A DNA stretch of 64,000 nt, taken from contig CAIIXF020000001.1 of the NCBI GenBank assembly GCA_903813345.2, positions 2,296,001 to 2,360,000 on the forward strand. Direction: 5' to 3'. The notes beneath the pieces are model-generated. The model was not told where the DNA came from. It worked only from the letters and a program-made list of their open reading frames with translations, and made no database searches. Of the stretch, positions 1 through 12,900 are shown one piece after another. Position 1 is the stretch's first letter. Each line of letters opens with the position of its first letter. The position numbers and the translations under genes were made by a program. Source of the DNA: Owenia fusiformis (Eukaryota; Annelida; Polychaeta; Sabellida; Oweniidae).

Positions 1-3000
1 AATGTTTGAATAACAAAGATTGTATAGTGTTTATTAAGTTATTCTTTTTCTATTCTAGATGTGTTATGTTCATAAAATACTTAAGATTACTGGCACGGTT
101 TACATTTCAATACATGACTTTTAAAATATTGTGAAAATCACATCTTAATACAATCTCAATGGCCTTAGCATGTTTATATGTGCTTTCGTACCCTTAAAAA
201 ACACAAGCCCATTAAAATTTCTGTCAAAAGTTTGTAAAGCATATAAAACATATAAAAGGTTAATATGAATGTAAATGGATAAAGAACTTTGTTAACACTG
301 CTGTAATAGTCAATCACACAGTGGGAAAGTCCATAGGTGACTGACTGTTATAAGTCTGACAAATATACTGAAAATGTCTATGATCAAGTTCATATTAAAC
401 AATTATCATGATTGCAATTAATAGTAAAAATTAGAGCTTGGGTCATCTGTTAAAAATTAGATGAATTCTTTTGTTTTGCCAATTACTCCCAGTATCTCAC
501 CTGGCCTTCATAATGAAATTTTCTTTGTTGATATGTGCATAATGTGATTTGTGGTGATTTTAATTAAGTATACCCTGTTGAACCCCCCCCCCCCCAAATG
601 TATAAAATATTATTTTTCAAGAGGTGATGTTTTGTCTGACTTCATCAGAAGTATTCACGGTGCTCAGGTTATAATATAGTTATTAACAACTAGAATATGA
701 TATCTTGCCAAGGAATTATTTAATCAACATTCCCACAGAGGCAGCAGTGGCTTTTAGAATAGTTATTATTAGTAGCTTAGATGCATTCCAGTTAATGAGG
801 AGTAGACTGAGTTGTCATAATTACCCAAGTTCAGTCTGAACCAGTCAAGCATTTGTTCATTCTAGAAAATGTTCTTTGAAAACTCTAGGGGGTCATTATT
901 AACTTAGGTATGACCCCAAAAAGTTAATCAATATTTGGCGATTGGAACTTTTGTCATAATTCGAAAATTGGAGCTCTCCCTGAAAAGTTGAAGTGGCCTT
1001 ATAAAGCTGACAATGGACATTGGGCATTCATTATGAATCAGTCTAATTTCAACCATTATTCAACTGTACATGCAACACCTTCATAGAAAGACAATAATAG
1101 TTAGCAGTAATTAATAATGTTCAACATTATAATTGCCTTTGATGAAAGTGTACTTGTTATAAATAAAAGTGTATAGGAAATCATTAAGCAAGAACTTGCG
1201 GTGTGTAATTAACTGAATACTACAGGAGGTTCAAATCAATGTTATATTAACCTAATGAATCTTTACATGGGTTTTGTCCAAAAACCAGGTTGATTTTCAA
1301 TCAAACTTCATACCATGGTAACCAAAAATATCAAGGAACTTATATCATCCAAATCACAAAGCTCTTTCAAATGTTGCGTTCTATAAACCTCATTTGCCAT
1401 TGAAATATGATACAGTACTTTATGACAAAATGGAAGTTGAGCACATAGTCCATATAACATATAAAAATCTGTACTTTCCTGAACTTACAGAGATTAACAT
1501 ATTTTTAAGCTAAATGTATATACTAAAGTTGGCTAAGTCTAAATGTCTCATATGGTGTAACAGGATGAATTTTAATGTTTTTCGATTCATATTGACTTTG
1601 TACGGGTCTGAAGTAAAAAGTAATTGGCTGACAATAATGAGCTTTTCTACTTACATCTTTGAGATTTAGCTGCAAGGATTTTATCAACAATTGTGTCAGC
1701 TCTCTGTTTATTTTACAATTAGGATTTTCTAACAGAGAGATTCTCAAAGAACTAAAACTGTATACTCAGTAGATTATTACACTTAAACATGTTAGGAGGG
1801 ATTCCATGCATGAGGAGTTTAAATGCATGAATTCTAGTAAAATTCATATCCCCATATGAATATTTTGAATATTGCTTTCGTACACTAAGTATCAATTTCC
1901 ATTCTACGAACACAGGTTTCATATATCATCCATTGTGTTCTTTCCTCCCCCTGTGACAGAGTGGATGGTGTCTGGATCCCTGCATTCAGAGGATGTGATT
2001 TTTCTGCTTTGATACAAATAAATTTGTTCCCATTGGTTCTTTTTCCAATTATTAAAATGAATAGAACATTTAAAAATCCCAAATCTGCAAAAAAACTGTA
2101 TTTCTCTTCTACCAAGCCCCTGTTTTTGTATTATGTAAAATCGAGGTACGGACAGAAATATTGGGACTAGTTTTAAATGTTTATGATGTCACATTAACGA
2201 TGACCAAGCTTCGATTTAGTTAACATTTATTTTGTTGTATATTTCTGGGTTGTGTATCATGTGCATTCAGGAAACCTATGTAAGTGTATTATTGCACTTT
2301 TAGGATTTGAAACATATTATCATGTTAATTGGACCTAACCAGATGTAAAATCCAGTATGTCAACTTGAGAGTTAACTTTAAGTGTCTTTGGTCAATTTTA
2401 CCTTCTGATATCTATAGATTCTCTAATAAAATAGTGTAAATTCTATGTTTCAAGACCACAATTATGTTAAATAAACTAAAATCATAGTCAAGTTTAGGAT
2501 ACAAACTAACTTTTGATATTCCATAATGTTGATAATTGTGTATATAATATAATGTGGTGGAACGGTTGTTTGAGGGACCCGCCAATGGGTTAATCCGCTA
2601 CACAAACACCATTCTCTGCCAGCTCAAAGCTGAAAACTATAAAGCACACAGCTCAACACTTATCGGATTAGCTGATCAAAATATCAACGAAATGTAGATA
2701 TGAGGGTCAAAGGCCTACAGCACTCTGACAACAATAAAACTACCCTGCACTATATTGACTGGCCAAACTCCCCTCTAGCTATAACTAATGATTTATAGTT
2801 CAGGTGTTACATTCTTAATATTCTCAAATGAATATGGGAGTTTGAATATGAAATGATTGTTAGCTACTTGTATGCTGAAAATTGACTGTTATGATTTTTG
2901 GTCTATGTGTTATGATTGGATATAGGCTAAATTGAGAGGGAACTATTGATGAAGCAGATCTTTCTCTATTTTCTATAGGCAAACTGATTGATAGACAAAT

Positions 3001-3680
3001 AATATTGACATATTATACCATATATTGGCATATTGAAATGAATGCTAGCTCCTTATAAAAATACATATCACATTAATATTTTACATGATGACATGTTCTG
3101 ATCTGATAGGCCAGATCAAAAATGATCTCTTATTTTAAGAGTATAGAATTGCATTGACATAAGAACATATCCTCACTAGTATTATAATGGAGAATGTTAT
3201 CAGAGTTATTTTATTGGAATGTTTACCTATCTGTCAAGTCTTCCCTTAGAAATATTTGGATGAACCATTACACCATCTAAATAAGATCCAAATATTGCAC
3301 ATAGACAGTGTCTTACTGTCTTTTGTTAGTTGCATCAATAGATCAAGAATTTTGAAAAATGGTAACCATGCAACTTTTGATGGCAGAAATTGCCTTAACA
3401 CATCACATTTGCATTGCGTGCCACACTATATCAAACTTGTGTTTTTCCAAGAAATTAATAATCTCCAAGTTAACATTGACATCCAAGAGTATGTATTGAA
3501 TATGACTCTGTTTATGAATGATGTGTATTTCAATTTGCTTCTAACATACATTTAGCACTTAAGTGCTGCTGCATAGTGAGGGGTCTCCTATGAGAAATGA
3601 AGATGAAATACAGTTTTCATTCAGGTATCTCATCCTGAAACTTATTATAATAGCAATACCTGAAGGCTTGCAAAAAGGTA
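1..3680. other. RAB23 upstream intron, no exon found
   Basis: AT-rich sequence with no frame resembling the Rab23 P-loop, G2 or N-terminus. A run of 13 C lies at 583-595. Nothing else recognisable is seen. The stretch is read as intron because the exon at 3870 begins inside a codon. Confidence 0.6.
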
Positions 3681-3787
3681 CAGTAAAACTTGTGTAAACG
3701 GAACACCCTTGGATTTTCAGTAAAATGGAACTTAGAAAAAGTGAAGTTGGTTTCAATTTTAGAGATGTTCCACTTAAGGTTTTCCTG
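3681..3787. mobile_element. Short TIR element, CAGTAAAACYTG family
   Basis: Begins CAGTAAAACTTG and ends with the diverged complement AAGGTTTTCCTG, next to GATGTTCCACTT, which mirrors the internal GGAACAC. It is related to the better preserved copy at 8744-8906 and ends 82 bp before the RAB23 exon at 3870. Termini of the CAGTAAAACC kind resemble pogo/Tigger-type elements; that class is inference. Confidence 0.5.
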
Positions 3788-3869
3788 ATATATTCCAGTT
3801 GCAATTGGTCGAGATACCTCTAGCTGCATGTACTTGTTAGGATAATATGTACAAATCTTTGTGTTTTAG

Positions 3870-3955
3870 GGTAAATGGAGAGGATGTTAGGCTGATGTTA
3901 TGGGACACGGCTGGTCAGGAAGAATTCGATGCAATTACAAAGGCTTACTACAGAG
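3870..3955 (+). CDS. RAB23: RAB23 exon with G3 motif
   Basis: Encodes VNGEDVRLMLWDTAGQEEF and then DAITKAYYR, equal to human residues 53-80, with the switch II glutamine of WDTAGQE present. Preceded by TTTTAG and followed by GTATGC. It starts with the third base of a split codon and ends with the first base of a Gly codon. Confidence 0.97.
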
Positions 3956-6900
3956 GTATGCGTTGTTGAATGGCACATATTTTCAATAGCAAGTTGATAT
4001 ATTACATATTAGAGTCACAATTCAGTGGTGCGATAGAGTCACTATAATCCCTCATATCTGACTTGGAGTTAGAAAGCCTGAATGGTTTTAATGGATTATA
4101 GATTTAGCCAAACGTACCATGAATATTGGACACATAATGAATATAGCGTGAAATAATAGGATGTAACCTGTTTTGTGTATGCCTGATGGCACAAATCGTC
4201 TTTATACACCCTCGTCACATTCTAGTACATGGTTTTGCAATCTGGTACAAAGCACTCCGACAAACTGCCTTGTTTTATTTTGTTTGACACGAAACTCATA
4301 AAGGTAGAATGATATCTGCTTAAATGATCCATAAAATGGAGTTAGTATACAATAATGTATTTTTTATGATTATTCCCTAATGTGAAAAATATCAGGGTTT
4401 GTGGTACTCTATTTAAATCAATTAACTTGACTGACTCTTCCCATTTATTTAGCTGATCAGAGGTAAACAGGCATAACTTCAAGTTATTGATGCTATGAGA
4501 GTCTCAAATAATCATGTCAATTCCAGTTTTAATAATCACTAACTGGTAAAATCTGTTTTAAGCCGCCGTAGCAAACATAATCGCAACTTATTGAGATGTT
4601 CACAGAATATAAAATATGAAATAATTCATGAGTGGACTACAGAATAGGAATAGCAATTTCTCGATTGATTTTTAAGATATAATGAAAACAAATGACACAT
4701 TCTTTCATACTTTTGGCTCATATTATTTATTGCACTTTGAAAAAGTGCTATATTTGTTGCACTGATTCATTGTCTCGTTATACAGTGTGTCCCAAAAAAA
4801 GGAAACCAGCAATAGGGTGGCTCAAAATAAATTTTTTTTGGAAATATTATGCTCCCTACGTGAATCGAGTTGCATTTTGGGGTAAATATCACCTGTGATT
4901 TTTTTCAAATTTTTTAGTCAACTTTTTGGGGTCCCCCACAGCCTTTAAAGTTTGCCCATAGACTTAACATTAGTGGGCGTCGCCCAAAATTGTACTTTGT
5001 AGAAGTTTTCTTCTAGAGTGATTTATATATGTTGTTTGAAGAAAAACAACATTGTATATGATATGATTAGATGTTTAAATCATCATATTACTCTGTTTCA
5101 TCATGTGAACTTATATAAAAGGTTATACTTACAATATCCTATTAACAAAATATTAGGTACATTCGACCAGTATAATTATTTGAACAAGTACAGTTTTAGG
5201 GAATCATATCTCATATATGATTTGGTAAACTGTAAAAAGGTATATTCATTCTTGACATTTGATGTTTTAAACATGGTTCAGATCAGCTTTTCTTATATGA
5301 CACTCTTCCTCTAAGATCTGAGAGTACAACACATACATTGTCACGATGCGCCGCGTCACAGGTCATTTGAGATATTCCTGCAGATGATACCAGAACTTGA
5401 GACTGTGAAGAGGTGCTGTGGTTGTCAAGGGGACACTTAGGAAATACCATCCGTAGAGACAGACCACAAATCCAACAAGTTGTGTTATCATCTGCAGTTG
5501 CTGTGGAGTAAGTTGGACAAATAAGTGGCTGAGCATGAATATCTTCAAGAGGTAGAGACTCTTCCCCATGAACCTGGTATAGTGGTAGGCTCCAGGTTGG
5601 TTGCAGGTCTTCGCAGTGTAAGACAGAGCAAGAGAGGAGAAGCAGGAGCTTGCTACAGCACTGCTCAACATCCCACAGCCTGTACGATTTGCAACTGGCA
5701 AACCGGGACAGCCTGACTTCGACCCAGTTGCTGCTCACTTAGGCAATGTTTGTAACTGAGAGATCTTGGCTCTTATAGTGACAATGTATGTGTTGTACGC
5801 TCAGAGCAACTTATGTTCAAACCCAGAATTTCTGTCAAGACCTGCATTCTGTTAATGATCCAGCTGAACAAGCAGTGAAGCTGGTACAGGAATGCTCTCA
5901 AATGACCCGTGATGTGGCGCATCATGACAATGTATGTGTTGTATGCTCAGATCATAGAGGAAGAGTGTCACATATAAGAAAATCTGATCTGAACCATGTT
6001 TAAAACATTAAATGTCAAGAATGAATACACCTTTTACAGTTTAAACCATTATAATGACAATACCAAATCATATATGAGACATGATTCTCTAAAACTGTAC
6101 TTGTTCAAATAATTATACTGGTCGAATGTACCTGATATTTTGTAAATAGGATATTGTAAGTATAACCTTTTATATAAGTTCACATGATGAAACAGAGTAA
6201 TATGATGATTTAAACATCTAATCATATCATATACAATGTTGTTTTTCTTCAAACAACATAATTAAATCACTCTAGAAGAAAACGTCTACAAAGTACGATT
6301 TTGGGCGACGCCCACTAATGTTAAGCCTATGGGCAAACTTCAAAGGCTAAAAAGTTGCGTAAAAAATTTGAAAAAAATCACAGGTGATATTTACCCCAAA
6401 ATGCAACTCGATTCATGTAGGGAGCATAATATTTCAAAAAAAAAATTATTTTGAGCCACCCTAACCAGCAATAGATTGCTTATTTCTCAAATATGAATAA
6501 TGAAAGGAAAATTTCACAGCTAACATCTGATAGGTTATGATGTCCTCTTTCTTATGATACCAAAATTGTCTATTTTCCTTCACGGATGACTGAGTTATAA
6601 GGGATTTAAGTAATCATGTCAGAAATGAGTTTGTACCACTTTCAGCCAAGTCAATTTCACCATCATAACATAGTGATAAGTAACAACAAACATCAGGATA
6701 TCACTCTTTTACTCATTTATTCCAATTAAAATTACACATATCATATTTAGCACCCCTTTTAAATCCCAATGTCCATTCAAAGTTGTTTTAACCCCAGTGT
6801 CCTTCAACATGACCCCCATTCCTTTCAATGCAAATGTCTGCCCTTGATCTCATCGCACGTACTGCATCCCTGATGATGACACTGGGGTTAAAACAACTTT

Positions 6901-9900
6901 GAATGGACATTGGGATTTAAAAGGGGTGCTAAATATGATATGTGTAATTTTAATTGGAATAAATGAGTATAAGAGTGATATCCTGATGTTTGTTGTTACT
7001 TATCACTTTGTTATGATGGTGAAATTGACTTGGCTGAAAGTGGTACAGACTCATTTCTGACATGGTCACTTAAATCCCTTATATCTCAGTCATCCGTGAA
7101 GGAAAATATACAACTTTGGTATCATAAGAAAGAGGACATCATAATCTATCAGATGGTAGCTGTGAAATTTTCCTTTCATTATTCATATTTGAGAAATAAG
7201 CAATCTATTGCTGGTTTCCTTTTTTTTGGGACACCCTGTAATATATATTCAATTACTTGGTGGCCAATTGTTTGATAAATCTGCCATTTTAAATTTTGGT
7301 TCAAATTGAAAATTTTTATTGAAAATCATTATTTCTCAGGAGCTGAAATCTGACCTTAGAATTGACCTTTCAAATTAACCTTTAAAATTTTTACAGATGC
7401 AAGGGCAGACTAGTGCCAAGATCTTACTTAACCTCTTGAATACCCAGAGTGACGGATATATCCGTCACAAATGAAATAAGACTGGTGCCCAGAGGGACGA
7501 GAAAATCCGTCACAAAATTTTTCACAAAAATTGCTCTCATTTGAACAATTTTCATCCAATTTACACAAAAATTGTTTTAAAACGTGTAGAAATGATCTCT
7601 GCCGTCAAATTTTACTAAGCTGAGCATCTAAAGTTGTATAGGTATGTAAGAAAATGTCAAAAGGTGGCAAAAAATGAAAAATTCTCTGGTTTCATGCCAA
7701 TTTTAGAGCCTGGGATTCAAGAGGTTAATGTTGGCCATGTTGGGTAAATTACATAGTGACAATTTTGCTCTTCAAAGTGTGATTATTTTTACTATGTGTC
7801 TTGTTAAGATCTTTATGGAGTATGCACCTTTAAGTACATGTTACATATCAAAATATCTTGTAAACAGCAATTGTAATTAAAAGGATTATTTTGTCCATAC
7901 TGGTTTCTTGAATTACTCTTTGCAGGATGTATAACTGTCCACTGTGAGACTGTGGCTAGCCAATGAGTTTCAGATCATTTAAAAATTCACCTGGCATTCC
8001 TTCAGCAATAAAGTCCTCTTTGGATTAAAATCTGTTAGGATAAATCTAATGTAGACAATATTGATCTGAGAGTATACTTGAATATATATTATTGATGATC
8101 GTGGTGATAGGTGAAATCAATTTGAAAACAATTACAAAGGAGAATAATATTGAGGCTGATTATGGATTTGTATTGCAGAATAAATTCAATTAGCCTATTT
8201 TCCATTCTCTTCTATTTCTCCTTCAGTTGGGATAAAGAGTAGCTGTCCATCTTTCAGTATCTGTATTTCCAAATAGGCACTCAATTTTTGAAACGGTCTC
8301 ACATGTCACCTTGATGCCGGAAAAAACATCGAATCATACTCTTACATTATCATATATTCTTGAATTGTAATCAGTTTTTTTGTACTTGAACATGAAAATT
8401 GAAAAATGATCAACCAAAAAAATATAGCCATGCAAGGTCAGATTCCTATGCATGGTCTATTGAATGCTTTTCACCATTGATCTTTGTAGATTTCAATGGC
8501 TTTCACTGTAGTAAAATGAGAGAATTGTTTCATTCTCAGGCCCCAGAGTTGTTCAAATAGGTTTGTCATTAATCATAGAATCGTTTATTACAGGTGCCCA
8601 GGCTTGTGTTCTAGCATTCTCAACCACTGATAGGGAGTCCTTTGAAGCTGTGGAGTCATGGAAACAAAAAGTAAGTCAATCCGCTATTAACCTTTGACAA
8701 CACCTTTGAAGATTTTCCCAGGAATAAATGTGTAACATTAATACAGTAAAACCTGTATAAGTGGAACACATTTGTCAAATAGTGTTCGATTTGGCAGGTT
8801 TTCCACAAATAGAGGTTTACTTTACAACATGGGTAGCTTGTCTTTGAAAAGTGTTCCACATGAGGTGTTCCATTTTCAGAGGTGTTCCACTTTACAGGTT
8901 TTACTGAAGCTATGAACGTTATCAATAAATTACTGTACAGTCTCTATTCCACTACATTTACACATGGACTTGATCCACATCTATGCACTTAGTAATATAA
9001 TATGCACTATTCCTCTCAGGGTTAGAGTGGGGAAAACCAGGGTAGGAGCAATCAGCGGGAAGGTTTCATGAAACTGCCTAAAGTACACCCTCAGTTGATA
9101 TTGACTCAGCTCTTGAATCTTTCATTAAAAGCTGTAATCTTAACATTCATTTTCTAAATTGTTGGAATTCCATTTTTATGTTACCGCCACAAGTGGTGAC
9201 ATATTGTTATAGTCTCCAACTTTTTTGTGGACGGTGTTCAGCAGGTGGCATTCGGTGGGCAGGATTCGGAGTTCCGTATCTGTAACAAAACAAATGACAG
9301 GCGGTGACATAGTGCATGATAATCTCTTGTTTATGTTTTTTCAACCCATACAATATTCGTTTAATATTTGTAGGTAGAAGATGAGGTAGGGGAAATAGCC
9401 ATGGTGCTAGTACAGAATAAGATAGACCTTATAGATGAAGCCACCGTCTCTGCGTAAGTTACCCTTTTGGCTTATCATTTTGCTAGCCTAAAATACATGT
9501 GAATTACAAGTTCTAATCTTTACACATGTATCACAAAATTAACATTCTACACCTCACTTTTGAGACCTAATATTTGCTTTGAATTACTCAAATCCTTGGT
9601 AAAATGGCAAACAAATTTATCTGGTATAGTGGACATATATTTCAAGTTTTGCTACCCAGAGTGATGCAATTTCTCATGACCTGAGAAATGATCTTGACTA
9701 CCCAGGGTGATGAGATAATCTGTCGCAAATTTTTCACTAAAATCGCTCTAATTTGGACAAATTTTCATCAAATTTACACAACATGTGTAGAAATGATCTC
9801 TAATGATCGGCTAATTTCACTAAATAAAGCGTAACCTGTTGTATGTGTGTGCAGTAAAATGTCCAGTTTTCAATTATTTCATACATTATTTTTTTGCTAG

Positions 9901-12900
9901 TTTTTCATGATGCCAAAACAAGATAATGATACTTTAAATCTGATTCAGTTTCTTTTCATTTTTAGGGAAGAAGCAGAAGGATTAGCTAAAAAATTAAAAA
10001 TTAGATTTTATCGAACATCAGTCAAAGACAACCTTCAAGTTGATGATGGTAAGTAAACCTGTAAACATTAAAATGTGGCATTATACCAGGTGTGGTCAAA
10101 AAGCTTCTTTAAATCTTTTTTAATGGAAATGATTAATAATTGTTCCCATCGTGCTGAGTAACATTATGAAATCTGTTATAACATAGTAAGAGATCCCTAA
10201 AGCCCTCAAAACATATTTTGAATCATTTGAAGATGTATGAATATGATATTATTAGAGGTGTAACTCACCAGAAAAGCCAACTCAAGTTCAACTTGCCAAA
10301 TATCTAAAACTCGAGTTAATTCATTTCGTCCAGTACATATTGTAAACACGGGTACACAAAATTACTGTAACTTCTAGCAGCAAGTTTCTCTGGTTTAGTC
10401 ACATCTAAAAGCTGTTTAACACGTTGGGGCCATAAGAAAGTGTGGTATTCATTGCAGTCATCTCATATTTCAATCAAAAACGATCTGGTATAGACGTCGC
10501 CGCATACAGTAATGGCCTAGTCACATAGCCCGGACGATGTCCGGCATCGGTAGAGCTCGGTGGATTTTTTTGGTGCCACCGAGCTCTCCTCATCGGAAGC
10601 AGAGCTCGGTGACGTGAATGGACTCCGTCCGGACATCTTCAGGCGACCGACCGAACACCGGCCGGTGACCGTACGGAGTCCATGTGGCAGCAACTACCGG
10701 CCGGAGGTCGGCCGGACATCGGAAGGAATACGGCCGGTACCCGAGCAGGTAACAGGACACTGTGCGATCGCCGGCCGGGTTGTTAACGGGCTTTGAACAG
10801 TGACCGGCCGATGCTCTGTCCCACATCGGCCGGAGCTCGGTCAGAGCTTGGCCGCTGTCCGTTAAAAACCTCGTCCTCTGGTTGTCTCAGATGCACGGGA
10901 CACCGGCCGATACTCGGCCGTGCACAGGCCGACGTGTTTTCCGATGTGGTTACGATGGGGCTGCGATGACATGATGAGGGAGCTCGGTGAGAGCCCGGTG
11001 AAATTTAACTCCGAAGTTAAAATTTCACCGAGCTACCACCGATGCGGTTTTAAGCAACAAACGCCACGGATGTGTCCGGCCGGTGTTCGGCCGAGTTCGG
11101 TGAAAATTGCATCGCTGGCTCATCGTAACCTCATCGGCCGGGCTATGTGACTAGGCCATAAGGACTAGAGATCACTAAAATGAACCAAGAATCTAACCAA
11201 ACAATATTTTAGAAAACCCAGAAGGGCCCCTCAAATTAATGAATGGTTTTCCTGGATTATCTTCATTATTTCTACTAAGACTAGTGGATATCGATCTAAA
11301 GTTATTATCCCACCGAACGAAGTTCGAGGGGGATATAGAGAAGCCGTCCGTTTGTCCGTCCGTCCGTCTGTCCGTCCGTGTGTCCGGGCGATAACTCCAA
11401 TACCGGTTGACGGATTTGGTTCAAATTTTATATGATTATGCCTTATGAGTGTAGAACCTCTGCTCGAGAAGGAATTTTCAATATGGCCGCTCAATTCAAA
11501 ATGGCCGCCATTTTTCGTAAAAAATGTAATCGTTGATAACTCAAATACAAGTAGACGGATTTGGTTCAAATTTTATATGCTGATGCCTAGGGACAAAGGA
11601 GTTCTGTACAAAAAGAGATTTTCAAGATGGCCACTTAATTTCAAAATGGCGGCCATTTTTCGTAAAAATATGTAATCTTTGATAACTCAAATACCAGTGA
11701 ACAGATTTGGTTCAAATTTTATATGATGATGCTTAGGGTCACAGTTGCTATGTTCGACAAAAATTTTTCAAGATGGCCACTTAATTTCAAAATGGCGGCA
11801 ATTTTCGTGGGAAACGTAATCTTTGATAACTCAAATACCAGTGAACGGATTTGGTTCAAATTTTATATGATGATGGCTAGGGACACAGTTGCTTTGTTCA
11901 AAAATGAATTTTCAAGATGGCCACTGAATTTCAAAATGGTGGCCATTTTTCGTAAAAAAAACATAAAATTTTGATAATTCTAATACCAGCGAACACAGTA
12001 GGGACACAGTAGCTCTGTTCGAGGAAGAATTTTCAAAATGGCAGCTGAATTTCAAAATGGTTGCCATTTTTCTTAATTCAAATTTTATATGCTGATACCT
12101 AGGGACACTATAGCTCTGTTCAAGAAAGATTTTCAAAATGACTGCAGAATTGGCCCCATTTTTAGTAAAAAAGAATGTAATCTTTGATAACTCAAATTTT
12201 AATTTATGGATATGGTTTACATTTTATATGTTGATGCTTAGGGACAAACAAGCTCTGCTCAAGAAGGAATTTTCAAGATGGTCACTAATAATCTAAATAT
12301 GTTTTGTTCGGTGGGATTTGCTACTCCGTGGAGTTGCTGTTTTTCTAGTTGACTTATGATCTTAATTTAATGATAGATCATCTTTTTATGTAAAAGTCGT
12401 GAAAACGACGTGAGAATAAGGGGACCATTTTTATTATGTCACCACCAAAAGTGGTGACATATTGTTATGGTCTCCGTTTTTTGCGGTTGGTGGTTGGCGT
12501 CCGGCAGTTGGCGTCCGGTGGTTGGAGGTTGGCGTCCGGCGTCTGTAACAATTTCTTACAACTTCCTATAACTTAACAAATACTGTTTAGATTGACTTCA
12601 ATTTTTTTCTAAATCATCTACATGTTCTCAGAAGTTCAAATCTGACTTTAGATTTGACCTTCAATGACCTTCTCAAGGTCAAAAAGGTCTTTTTTCAACT
12701 TGCTTCACATTGACTAAATTTTTTTTCAAAATCATCTACATGTTCTCAGAAATTCAAATCTGACTTTAGATTTGACTTTACATTTGACATTTGACCTTCA
12801 AATCTGACTTTAGATTTGACATTTGACCTTCAATGACCTTCTCAAGGTCAAAAAAGGTCAAAAAGGTCTGTTTCCAACCTGCTTCAAATTGACTAAATTT

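Larger units (their letters stand above)
4783..7238. mobile_element. Tc1/mariner-like foldback element A, split by element B
   Basis: Outer termini are CAGTGTGTCCCAAAAAAAGG at left and the complement of CAGGGTGTCCCAAAAAAAAG at right, flanked by TA at 4781-4782 and 7239-7240, as expected for a TA target duplication. Element B (4813-6463) interrupts it. The rest folds on itself: arms of about 340 bp (6464-6801 and 6879-7211) surround a 77-bp loop. The loop and inner arm encode a transposase C-terminal remnant on the - strand. Confidence 0.8.

Noticed and set aside
318-345. TVGKS codons resembling a GTPase P-loop, possible RAB23 first exon
   Set aside because: The upstream residues (VIVNH) do not fit VVVGNGAVGKS, a stop follows after five codons, and no splice donor or GVDFLER-like sequence is near.
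1885-2170. Two overlapping frames on opposite strands in the RAB23 intron
   Set aside because: No similarity, no splice structure, ordinary AT-rich composition.
5283-6003. Frames of 112-151 codons in element B
   Set aside because: They lie in the inverted arms and core, mirror each other in part, and match no family I recognise; treated as element sequence.
11445-11974. Frames repeating FSRWPLNFKMAAIF
   Set aside because: Translation of the tandem units of Helitron-like H1; no start context, no homology.
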